From an uncultured Prevotellaceae bacterium (GTDB lineage Bacteria > Bacteroidota > Bacteroidia > Bacteroidales > Bacteroidaceae), in NCBI GenBank assembly GCA_902767045.1, contig CACXFT010000083.1:1-41989 (forward strand): DNA of 41,989 bases, written 5' to 3'. The position numbers were made by a program, and so were the translations under genes. The notes beneath the pieces are model-generated. The model was given only the letters and a program-made list of their open reading frames with translations, did no database searches and was not told the DNA's origin. Each line of letters starts with the position of its first letter. Within the stretch, counting starts at the first letter, position 1. Of the stretch, positions 14,422 through 22,140 are shown in pieces.

Positions 14422-14470
14422 ATCACTATTCACTATTCACTGTTCACTGTTCACTATTCACTGTTCACTA
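14422..14470 (-). repeat. Heptamer array TTCACTA/TTCACTG between the DUF1573 gene and ispH
   Basis: Seven units, read on the plus strand as ATCACTA, TTCACTA or TTCACTG, abut the ispH ATG on one side and contain the DUF1573 stop codon on the other. On the coding strand they read (T/C)AGTGAA, with stops in all three frames. Copy-number change would alter the distance between the two genes and possibly the ispH ribosome-binding region. Two more units (CAGTGAACAGTGAATAG) occur at 41958-41974. Confidence 0.9.
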
Positions 14471-15537
14471 TAAACTGGAATAACAACCTTCGGGTTGGCG
14501 GGGTCGTTGGTAATCATGAGCACTCGTGGCTTGGCACGCAGGTTTCGCAGTTCCTTCATCATACCAGTGATGCGCAGGTGTGCTGTTTCCCCCGGCTGGA
14601 GTTTCGACTTGTTGAGCGACACCTGCAGTCCGGTGGTAAACATCTGCAGTGAGCTGATGTCGAGTTCCGACTTCCCGCTGTTGGTCACCTGAATGTCGGC
14701 CCGCTGTTTTTGTTTACCTTTGGCATCGAAGCGAACGCTGTCGGCCGAAAGGGTGATATGTGGAGCCTGCATCATGTCGGTTGCCGTCATCTCTGTGAAG
14801 TTAGGCAACATCACCGCCGAAACGTCTATGGCCTTGGAATGGTTCACCTTGTCGCCCGGATAGAGTCCCAAGAACACGGTAGTTTGTGTGAGTCCGTAGT
14901 CTCGCAGCTCTGAAGAGTTGAGCATGATGGTGACCACCCCCGTGCGCCCCGGTGAGATTTTCGATGGCGACACCTCGGCCTTCAGGTATTTCGGCAGGTG
15001 CATCACCACCGGCTCGGCCACTCGCTGTGAGTTGTTCATCACGTGGAAGCGGGCATAGGGCTGGTCGCCCTGGTTCACATTGTCGAACTCCACATTGTTG
15101 CAGTCGGTTTTCAGTTCACCCAGGTCAAAGGGGTAGTCGCCCACGAAGTCTACCACCTCTTCCACCACAATGCCCTTTAGCGTGAGGTACACGGGTTCGC
15201 CCTGTTCGGTATAGAGCGCCACCTCTTTTTGGAAGTGCCCCATCTGGTTGGCATCGTAGGTGGCGGCAACGGTGAAGTCTTCACCGCGGGCAAGGGTCTT
15301 GCGCGGATATTGCACAGATGTGCAGCCGCAGCTGGTGCGCACCTTATTGATGCGTATGGCATCGTGGCCAACGTTTTTCAGTTCAAACTCGGCAGTGGCA
15401 GGTGTGCGAAACTGCACCTGCCCCAGGTTAATCACTGGGCTCTTCACCTCTAATTGCTGGGCATGGGCAGCAAGAGTGCCCATAGACAGCATGGCCGTGA
15501 GCATGATTGTTTTCATTTTATTCATAAGCTGATTCAT
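14458..15537 (-). CDS. Exported DUF1573 family protein
   Basis: A 359-residue protein with an N-terminal signal peptide (hydrophobic core TIMLTAMLSMGTLAAHA, cleavage expected after AHA). The mature part begins QQLEVKSPVINLGQVQFRTP, and the segment FELKNVGHDAIRINKVRTSC followed by GCTS is the DUF1573 signature, an immunoglobulin-like beta-sandwich with a CGC motif. It is presumably periplasmic or outer-membrane associated; no function is established. A second similar domain follows (HITLSADSVRFDAKGK...). Its ATG directly follows the TAA of the alpha-2-macroglobulin gene (no gap), so the two are likely co-translated. The C-terminal SEQ and stop are encoded by the heptamer array shared with the ispH leader. 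Confidence 0.85.
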   Translation of the reverse strand: MNQLMNKMKTIMLTAMLSMGTLAAHAQQLEVKSPVINLGQVQFRTPATAEFELKNVGHDAIRINKVRTSCGCTSVQYPRKTLARGEDFTVAATYDANQMGHFQKEVALYTEQGEPVYLTLKGIVVEEVVDFVGDYPFDLGELKTDCNNVEFDNVNQGDQPYARFHVMNNSQRVAEPVVMHLPKYLKAEVSPSKISPGRTGVVTIMLNSSELRDYGLTQTTVFLGLYPGDKVNHSKAIDVSAVMLPNFTEMTATDMMQAPHITLSADSVRFDAKGKQKQRADIQVTNSGKSELDISSLQMFTTGLQVSLNKSKLQPGETAHLRITGMMKELRNLRAKPRVLMITNDPANPKVVIPVYSEQ

Positions 15538-18500
15538 TTATTCTTTTACGGTGATGGTGTTGATGGCAGCGCGTGCGCTATATTCCGGAGCATAGGCGCA
15601 CTGCACGGTGCAGGTGCCCGTTTGGTAGCTACCTGCGCGGTCTATGTAATATTCGGTTTCGATGATGTGCTTCCCCTTCGGCAGACGGTCGAAGTAGTAG
15701 TGGGTGGCATTGTCGCGTGGCGTGCAGTAATAGCCCCAGTGATAGCCCGAGAGCTGGCCTACGGGTTCCATGCATGCCGCCCGTTTGTCGATGACCTGCA
15801 CAAAGTCGAAGTCGCGCTCGGCTTGAATGGTGAGTCTCACCCGAATGCGGTCGCCCACGCGTAGAGCGTTGAGCGTGGAGAGGATTTCCCGCTTCACTTT
15901 CAAACCGGCAGAAGCACTTTGAATTTCTTCTAACGGCAGCATCTGCTTCACATAAACAGCGCCCCACGACGTTCCCCCATTTAATTTCTCAAAGGAAATG
16001 GTATCGAGCAAATCACTCCCCTCCCCAGGGAGGGGCTGGGGGTGGGCGTCGGGGTGGGCCTTGATATACCCCAGTCCGGCCGTAGCCTGTGGTAGTTGTA
16101 AGGTTTCGCCATTCAGTTTGATGGTCACATGGGGAGTTTCCGCTGTTCCCTCTTCGCGGTGCAGTTGTGCTGTACCCTGTGGGGCCAAGAAAGCGTGCAC
16201 TGCATCGACCGTGTTCACAGGTGTGTCCCAACACTGTGTGCGCTTCGACTGCAAGAGCCAACGTTGCATTTCCTCAACGGTAACCACATCGTCAGACTGC
16301 AGCAAGCGCAGTGCTTCAATGGCGGCCACCTCGGTGGGAATCTTGTAGTCGCGCCAACTGTACTGCGCCTTCGGTGTATCGAAGTAGCGCCCCATCTCGT
16401 CGGTGTAGACTGTATATTCACGGATGCTCTGCAAATACTCTGCCGCCCGTTTGAGATAGTTATTCTTGGCCAACACGATGGCAGCATGAGCCTTGCCATA
16501 GATGGAGAGCGCATGTGTCTGTTTAGACAGTAACCGTGTGAGGAACATGACATCATCGCGTTGCATGACAGAGAGCCGTGTGCTGTCGAGGGCCTGCAGA
16601 TAGAGGTAGTCTACCGCCAGTTCGCTGGGGCGCAAGTTCTGTTGCTTTTTCTTTTCCATCCGCTTCAGTTCTGTTACCTCTTCATGGGTTCGCTCGGCAA
16701 GGAATCGCATGGCGCGTGCCACCATCTGTTCGGTATCGGTCTGTCGCCCCACAAGGGTGTTCAGCCTTACAAGCATGTGAGCCACCTGCAGGGTGATGAA
16801 GTGGTTGCCGGGCATGCCGGGCCACCAGCTGAACGACCCGTCGGCATTCTGGAGCGTTGAGAGTTGGGTGTTGAGTGTTGAGTGATGAGCGTTGAGCGCG
16901 TTCTCATCGAAATAACGGACAAGCAGTTTCTTCTGTTCAGTTTCGCTTTCAGCCTCAGCCACCCAGGGCGTTTCATTCAGCACGAGCGACTTCAGCTGCT
17001 GGTTTTTCTCCAGACTGCTCATGAGTGATGTTTCTTGTCCCTCTTCGCGCTGCCACAATTCAATGGTGCGCTTCACCAGCGGGTCTTGCTGCAACAGCTG
17101 TGCTGCCACGGTGTTGGCATAGAGCGCCGCAGCCAGCGAAACGGCATTCTTCTCGTTGACATCGGCCACGGTGGGCAGGGTTTGAATCATCAGCCAGGCG
17201 GGGTTGTCGGTATATTCCACGGTAATGCCTTCGCCGGCCTCTCCCTTTGGTTTGGGGACTTCAATGGTTTTGGTGCCCGCTCCGTGCAGGGTGAAGGGGA
17301 AGGTGGTAATCACCTGTTCGCGGTTGGGCAGGATGGGCAGGTAGTGCTGTTCACCATCGCTGAAACCTTGTCCTTCGGCTGTGATACGACAAACATATAG
17401 CGACAAGTGGAAAGAGTCGAGCGCCCCAACATGGAAGTTGACGCTACCCGTTTTTTCACCTTCCACCCGGAAAGGCTGTTCCGTGACAAAGACCACCTGG
17501 TCTGTAGCAGGGTCGATGAGTTGCAGGCGTGCCGTTCCATTGATGGACTGGTTGGTGGTGTTCACCAAGCGGGCTGCAATAGAGGCCTCGTCGCCCTGGC
17601 GCAAGAACCGTGGCATGTTGGGTTGCACCATCACCTGTTTCTTGGCCACGGCCGAAGCTTCAAGCAGTCCGTAGTTGAGTTGGGCATCATGGGCAAGACC
17701 CATGAACCGCCAAGTGGTAACACTTTCGGGCAGACGGAAGCGCAGGGCGATGTGACCTGTGGAGTCGGCGAGCAGAGCCGGATAGAAGAAAGCTGTCTCG
17801 TTGAGATTCTCGCGCAACTGAGATTCAGGCATACCAGCCGGCATGTCGTCAACAGCACCGGTTTTGACCTTGCTCTCTTGTTTGCCATAGCCAACGGTCA
17901 CCACCTCGGCAAGCTCGTCGGCCGATTCTTCGGTATCAGCCAGCTGCACCTTGGCCGAAGCCATCATGGGGGCGGCTTCCATCACCGCCACATCGTTTCG
18001 AGCAGCCTGTTTGCTCATGAGGCGGGTGCCGCGGATGCGCATGCCATAGAACCGGTGTGGAAACACCGAATCGTCGAAACGGCTCAACTGGAAGTTCTCA
18101 TCTGCATATCCAAAATGCTGGTCGAAGAAATGAAGCCTTCCTGCCTCGCTCCCATACCACCCCGTGAAGGGAATGTTGCGCCACATCAGGGGTGTGAACG
18201 TCCATTGGTGTTTCAGAATCTCGTCGAGCGACTGATCGAAGAGGGTTGCCATGAGCGAAGCCTGAGCGGGTGTGCCATCGGGGTGTGTAACGCGCAGTGT
18301 CCACTCTTCCTGCTGTCCGGGTGTGAGCCGGTCGCGGAAGGTAGTCCACTCCACCAGCAGTCGTTTGTCGGGCAAGGGTTTCTTCAGTTCCGCCTGATGA
18401 CGGTAGAGCACCCCATTGTGAACCCATGCGCAGGTGAAGAGTGCCCCGTCGCCATACTCCTCTTTATATATAAAGGTACGCGTGAGGATGGCATTGCTCT

Positions 18501-21000
18501 GGTCGATGGTTCCGCTTTCTATGAGCTGGTCGCCCGCCACCAGGGTGTAGACAATATGCTGCACGCTGTCGGTAGCGCCCATTTGAATGTAGATGGGCTT
18601 TCCGTCAAGCGGGAACTCCGATGCCGAAGCATAGAACCAGTCGTGGGTTTCCACCGCCGGCCGCTTGTCGCGCATGCTGAACACCACGAACTCGTGGGTG
18701 AGGGTGTCGGTGCCACAGGTAGCAACAACGGTGTGCCTGCCCGATGCCAAGCGGCTCGCCTGCAGTTGCACCGGCTTGTTGGCAGCGGCTGTGCGCTGGC
18801 GCTTCTCACCGTCGATGGTGTAGTTCACCACACCCTCGATGGGTTTTCCGGCATTGTTCAGGTAGTTGAAGGTGAGCGTGGCCACACTGTCGGCCTCCAC
18901 CTGGTTGGGCATGGTCAGCGAGAAAGCGGTTGCGCGGTTGCTCAACGGCAGAGAGGTTTCGCCGTGGCGAGTCTCCCCTGCCCCGTCGGTAACGTCGGCG
19001 GTGATGCGGAAGTTGTAGTAGAACGATTCCCTTGCCTGCTCTTTCTCGCGGTTGGGAACAACCATGGGCACACGAATGGTGAAGCGCCCGTCGGCATCGG
19101 TGGTAGCGGTGTCGGCAACAAGTTCTTCGGCAGAAGCATCGGTGTGGTGCCACCACCAGAAAGAGGGACGGCGCACCACGCTGTATTTCACTTCGGCTTC
19201 ACCCACGGGCACACCGGCAAAGCTGCGTGCCGTGCCCTTCACTTCCACCGTGTCGCCAACATGGTAGGCGGTTGTCACCTCGTCGAACTCCACCTGAAAC
19301 GTGGGACGCTTATACTCTTCAACCGAGAACCTCACGCTGCCGACAAGCGAGCTCTCCACCGTGAACCTGCCGGTGAGCAAGTGGTCGGGCAGCACGAACT
19401 GGGCACTTGCCACGCCAAGCCGGTCGGTGGTCACTTGTTTCTGTGCCACCTCTTTGCCGTTCACGTCGCGCAGGCTCAGGGTGATGGTTTCGTTGGCAAT
19501 CACGCTATGTTGGGTTTTATGTTCCACCTGCCATGCCACGAGCGATAGGTTCACGGTTTGTCCGGGCCGGTAGATGGCGCGGTCGGTATAGAGTGAGCAC
19601 ATGCGGCGGGTGCTCTCGTTATGGTAATAGCCATAGCTCACGTTCAGATAGCGTTCAGGGAAGGTGCGGTCGGTGGCCGTAGCCACATACACGCGGTTGG
19701 GTCTTGGGTTTCCGTAGGTGTAGAGCACTTCCCCTTCGGCATTGGTTGTGAGTTGGGTGACGTTGGCCGGTTTACCGTAGTAGCCGCCTGCCGAGAGCTT
19801 GATGGTTGCCCCGGGCACAGGCTGTCCGCTCTTCGCATCCACCACCACCAGACGCAACCGGTTGTTGGGCAGTGTTTCGTTGAGCACATAGAGGTTGCTC
19901 ACATAGAGCAGGGCATACTGTGGTTTCATTCCCGGGGCATCGCCCTTCATCTCCACCAGATAAGCCCCAAGGGGCAGACCGCCGAGCTGGAACGTATCGC
20001 GCAGCACCTCCCAGGGTTGTTCTCCCGTGTAGCGATGTTCGGCCTTCAAGGGTGCGAAGTCTTTCACCACGCGCTGTTGCAGACGGGCGAGCTGTTTCTC
20101 GTCGCTCAGCTCATAACGGTCGTTACCTGCAATGTCTACTTTCCGCACGGTGATGGAAAGTCGCTGCAGGTTGCGCCGTTCGCTCACTTCCACCGTCACG
20201 GGCATCCCGGGCAGCAGCAGGTTGTTTGTTGCGTGGGCACTGAACATAGGCGCGATAATGTTTTCCCGTTCGTTGCGCAACCTGTTGAGCGATTTCAATG
20301 CAGGCCACCGCAGCAGCAACGAATCGATAAGCGCCAGGCGCTCGCCGGCGGGTTTCTGCTGGAACCGGCTGTATTGCTGAGGGTCTTCCACCCGGCAGGT
20401 GATGGCAGCTTCTTGGTTTCCCACACCTTGATAATAGGTGTAGAGGGTTTCGAAGGCCGCAGCCTCGAAGCCAATCACATGCAGCAGGTCGTGGCCGAAG
20501 ATGTTGCTGTCGATGCCCCGCACCACTAACGGTTCATAGCCTTTCGACTGCTGTGCAGCGAGCAGAGCAGGATTGTTTAAGGAACGTTCGAAATACTGTC
20601 TGGAGCGTTCGGCATGGTTCTCTGCCAGCGAAGGATTGTCGCGGTAGATGCGCCCGAGCACACAGCAATAAACAGCCGAGAGCACCGGCTGCGACTCGCG
20701 CACTTCCTGTTCGGCACTTTGCAATCGTTCCACTGCCGGGAGCAAAGAGTCGGGTGCCACCTCAGCCTGCACCGACAGTCGGCGCAACTGTGCCTTCAGC
20801 AGCTGTCCGTAGTCGCCTTTGCGCTGAGCAAGCACCACCACACGGTCGAGAGCCTTCATCTCGGTTTGGGGCAGGTCTTTCGAGCGTGCCGTTTCCACCT
20901 GTTTCCACAGTTCGTTGTAGTTCTGTGCCATTGCCATTGTCACGGGAATTATCGATAGCGTCATCACGATGAAGACCGTCAGAAGCTTTTTCATTGCCAT
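15538..21000 (-). CDS. Large alpha-2-macroglobulin family protein (MG2 type, no thioester)
   Basis: A 1820-residue exported protein with a signal peptide (KKLLTVFIVMTLSIIPVTMA then MAQ). The macroglobulin MG2 signature LYTDRAIYRPGQTVNLSLVA is near residue 475, and the A2M core motif RFRLPESVTTWRFMGLAHDA is near residue 1095. Bacterial A2M proteins are thought to trap proteases. The thioester CxEQ expected after the terpenoid-like domain begins is absent (the region reads ADVNEKNAVSLAAALYA), as in other large Bacteroidales forms. Around residue 1032 the sequence EVVTVGYGKQESKVKTGAV looks like a SusC/RagA signature. Two stretches look repeat-derived: a heptamer array (about residues 1367-1383) and HPQPLPGEG (about 1650). 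The start at 21000 or 20994 overlaps the upstream stop; 20994 would give an ATGA overlap. Confidence 0.9.
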   Translation of the reverse strand: MAMKKLLTVFIVMTLSIIPVTMAMAQNYNELWKQVETARSKDLPQTEMKALDRVVVLAQRKGDYGQLLKAQLRRLSVQAEVAPDSLLPAVERLQSAEQEVRESQPVLSAVYCCVLGRIYRDNPSLAENHAERSRQYFERSLNNPALLAAQQSKGYEPLVVRGIDSNIFGHDLLHVIGFEAAAFETLYTYYQGVGNQEAAITCRVEDPQQYSRFQQKPAGERLALIDSLLLRWPALKSLNRLRNERENIIAPMFSAHATNNLLLPGMPVTVEVSERRNLQRLSITVRKVDIAGNDRYELSDEKQLARLQQRVVKDFAPLKAEHRYTGEQPWEVLRDTFQLGGLPLGAYLVEMKGDAPGMKPQYALLYVSNLYVLNETLPNNRLRLVVVDAKSGQPVPGATIKLSAGGYYGKPANVTQLTTNAEGEVLYTYGNPRPNRVYVATATDRTFPERYLNVSYGYYHNESTRRMCSLYTDRAIYRPGQTVNLSLVAWQVEHKTQHSVIANETITLSLRDVNGKEVAQKQVTTDRLGVASAQFVLPDHLLTGRFTVESSLVGSVRFSVEEYKRPTFQVEFDEVTTAYHVGDTVEVKGTARSFAGVPVGEAEVKYSVVRRPSFWWWHHTDASAEELVADTATTDADGRFTIRVPMVVPNREKEQARESFYYNFRITADVTDGAGETRHGETSLPLSNRATAFSLTMPNQVEADSVATLTFNYLNNAGKPIEGVVNYTIDGEKRQRTAAANKPVQLQASRLASGRHTVVATCGTDTLTHEFVVFSMRDKRPAVETHDWFYASASEFPLDGKPIYIQMGATDSVQHIVYTLVAGDQLIESGTIDQSNAILTRTFIYKEEYGDGALFTCAWVHNGVLYRHQAELKKPLPDKRLLVEWTTFRDRLTPGQQEEWTLRVTHPDGTPAQASLMATLFDQSLDEILKHQWTFTPLMWRNIPFTGWYGSEAGRLHFFDQHFGYADENFQLSRFDDSVFPHRFYGMRIRGTRLMSKQAARNDVAVMEAAPMMASAKVQLADTEESADELAEVVTVGYGKQESKVKTGAVDDMPAGMPESQLRENLNETAFFYPALLADSTGHIALRFRLPESVTTWRFMGLAHDAQLNYGLLEASAVAKKQVMVQPNMPRFLRQGDEASIAARLVNTTNQSINGTARLQLIDPATDQVVFVTEQPFRVEGEKTGSVNFHVGALDSFHLSLYVCRITAEGQGFSDGEQHYLPILPNREQVITTFPFTLHGAGTKTIEVPKPKGEAGEGITVEYTDNPAWLMIQTLPTVADVNEKNAVSLAAALYANTVAAQLLQQDPLVKRTIELWQREEGQETSLMSSLEKNQQLKSLVLNETPWVAEAESETEQKKLLVRYFDENALNAHHSTLNTQLSTLQNADGSFSWWPGMPGNHFITLQVAHMLVRLNTLVGRQTDTEQMVARAMRFLAERTHEEVTELKRMEKKKQQNLRPSELAVDYLYLQALDSTRLSVMQRDDVMFLTRLLSKQTHALSIYGKAHAAIVLAKNNYLKRAAEYLQSIREYTVYTDEMGRYFDTPKAQYSWRDYKIPTEVAAIEALRLLQSDDVVTVEEMQRWLLQSKRTQCWDTPVNTVDAVHAFLAPQGTAQLHREEGTAETPHVTIKLNGETLQLPQATAGLGYIKAHPDAHPQPLPGEGSDLLDTISFEKLNGGTSWGAVYVKQMLPLEEIQSASAGLKVKREILSTLNALRVGDRIRVRLTIQAERDFDFVQVIDKRAACMEPVGQLSGYHWGYYCTPRDNATHYYFDRLPKGKHIIETEYYIDRAGSYQTGTCTVQCAYAPEYSARAAINTITVKE
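16008..16062 (-). repeat. Palindromic dispersed repeat inside the alpha-2-macroglobulin gene
   Basis: On the coding strand CACCCCCAGCCCCTCCCTGG followed by GGAGGGGAG encodes HPQPLPGEG. The C-rich part and the palindrome CCCCTCCC...GGGGAGGGG belong to the same family as the intergenic repeats at 2192-2242 and 41908-41940. It seems to be an intergenic-type repeat tolerated in frame. Confidence 0.6.
16852..16900 (-). repeat. Heptamer array inside the alpha-2-macroglobulin gene
   Basis: Seven degenerate 7-base units (plus strand GAGCGTT, GAGAGTT, GGGTGTT, GAGTGTT, GAGTGAT, GAGCGTT, GAGCGCG). In protein it is read as NAHHSTLNTQLSTL. Because 7 is not a multiple of 3, loss or gain of one unit would shift the frame and remove about 440 C-terminal residues. 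Confidence 0.8.
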
Positions 21001-21899
21001 TGTTTTTTTTGTATTTCTATTTTCAACGTTTCTATCTCCAGCCTTTGTTGGTTAAAGGCTTCGAGTGCTCTCTGTTTCAAGTTCTGGTATGCTGTTTTCC
21101 ATTGAGCAGTTTCCTCTTGCGCCACAGCCAGCTTGCTTTTGAGATCACGAACCACCTGTTCCATTTCTTCTATTTTGTCATCAATCTGTTTCCTGTAGCC
21201 GGTACGAGCCTGAAACATTCGTTCCTTGATTCCTCCTTCGGCCACAAAGCGTCTTTGCATAGACTCTACCAGCCTTTGCAGAAGAGAAATGGCTTGATGA
21301 ATGAGTGTGATGCACAGGTTAGCAATCTCCTCATCAGTCATTTGTTGAATCTTCGAAGCATAAGTATTCTTGAGATTCTCGCTACGAGCATAAGTTCTCA
21401 ATTGCTCGTATCGGGGATGTGAGCAGTTCCACTGTTGCAGATTTCTCACTCTCAGATAATCTTCATAATCATCGAGTAGCTCCTCTAAGCTTGCCTTGGC
21501 AACATTCGTGAGTTTAATTTCCGTCTCTGAGGATGTGGCTGCCGCCTGATTGCCCTCGGCAATGTTTTGTTTACCGCTTCTGGCCGCCTGCACCATCTGA
21601 TCAACTGTGCGGTCTCCCCGCCCAAGAAATTGGCGGGTGAAGTAGAAGGTGATGTCATAGATCATCTCTGTCACCTGATAGGCTCTCAGATGGCGGTAGT
21701 GGCCATGCCGGGCAAGAAAAGTTGGAAGATTGTTCTGAGGTCTCTGAATTCTCTGAGAACTCTGAGAGCTCTGAAAACTCTGAGAACTCTGAGTACTCTG
21801 AGAACTCTGAAAACTCTGAGTACTCTGAGAACTCTGAAAACTCTGAGAACTCTGAAAACTCTGATTACTCTGATTACTCTGATTATTCTGATTGAACAT
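20991..21899 (-). CDS. Four-helix-bundle 'suffix' domain protein with N-terminal 9-base repeat
   Basis: A 302-residue protein. Residues 1 to about 55 are a low-complexity tract of NQS, FQS, SQS and TQS tripeptides encoded by a 9-base tandem repeat. The middle (FLARHGHYRHLRAYQVTEMI, then IYDITFYFTRQFLGRGDRTVDQMVQAARSGKQNIAEGN in sequence) is typical of the four-helix-bundle proteins related to 23S rRNA intervening-sequence proteins, found widely in Bacteroidetes with unknown function. The C-terminal 100 residues are predicted coiled coil (EEMEQVVRDLKSKLAVAQEE). ATG 21899 is chosen because a complete promoter lies at 21936-21965, which leaves the upstream ATG at 21965 untranscribed. It overlaps the alpha-2-macroglobulin start and probably leads that operon. 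Confidence 0.82.
   Translation of the reverse strand: MFNQNNQSNQSNQSFQSSQSFQSSQSTQSFQSSQSTQSSQSFQSSQSSQRIQRPQNNLPTFLARHGHYRHLRAYQVTEMIYDITFYFTRQFLGRGDRTVDQMVQAARSGKQNIAEGNQAAATSSETEIKLTNVAKASLEELLDDYEDYLRVRNLQQWNCSHPRYEQLRTYARSENLKNTYASKIQQMTDEEIANLCITLIHQAISLLQRLVESMQRRFVAEGGIKERMFQARTGYRKQIDDKIEEMEQVVRDLKSKLAVAQEETAQWKTAYQNLKQRALEAFNQQRLEIETLKIEIQKKQWQ
21751..21894 (-). repeat. 16-copy 9-base in-frame repeat at the four-helix-bundle gene start
   Basis: Sixteen 9-base units on the plus strand, all CTCTGANNN except the last, TTCTGATTG. They encode a string of xQS tripeptides, where x is Asn, Phe, Ser or Thr. Since 9 is a multiple of 3, copy changes alter protein length but keep the frame. 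Confidence 0.95.
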
Positions 21900-21935
21900 A
21901 GTATCTTGTTTTTGTTTAATGAAACCCTCTTGGTG

Positions 21936-21965
21936 CAAAGTTACGATATTTTTCTTTATCGGCAA
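21936..21965 (-). promoter_or_regulatory. Promoter of the four-helix-bundle/A2M/DUF1573/ispH operon
   Basis: On the minus strand TTG (21965-21963), a 19-base spacer and TAACTTTG (21943-21936): a full Bacteroidetes promoter 37 bases before the ATG at 21899. Confidence 0.7.
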
Positions 21966-22140
21966 TGCTTTTAATAAGAATATTATACAATGTCAAGCTT
22001 CATGAAAGCAACGAAAAGATTATAAATAATGTCACAATGGCATACCAATAGGTCATACTGTCAGCAAAGAACTAACTGGAACAATGTTTGAAGCATGGAG
22101 GGCATCAACAAAACTACAAAACAAGAAAGGAGACAACACC

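Noticed and set aside
17407-19548. A 713-codon open frame on the plus strand
   Set aside because: It is antisense to the alpha-2-macroglobulin gene, rich in His, Gly and Val as expected from the reverse of Asp/Thr/Asn codons, and shows no recognisable motif.
15538-21000. Thioester-type protease trap
   Set aside because: I looked for CxEQ in the expected region and found ADVNEKNAVSLAAAL instead, so the thioester mechanism is not supported.
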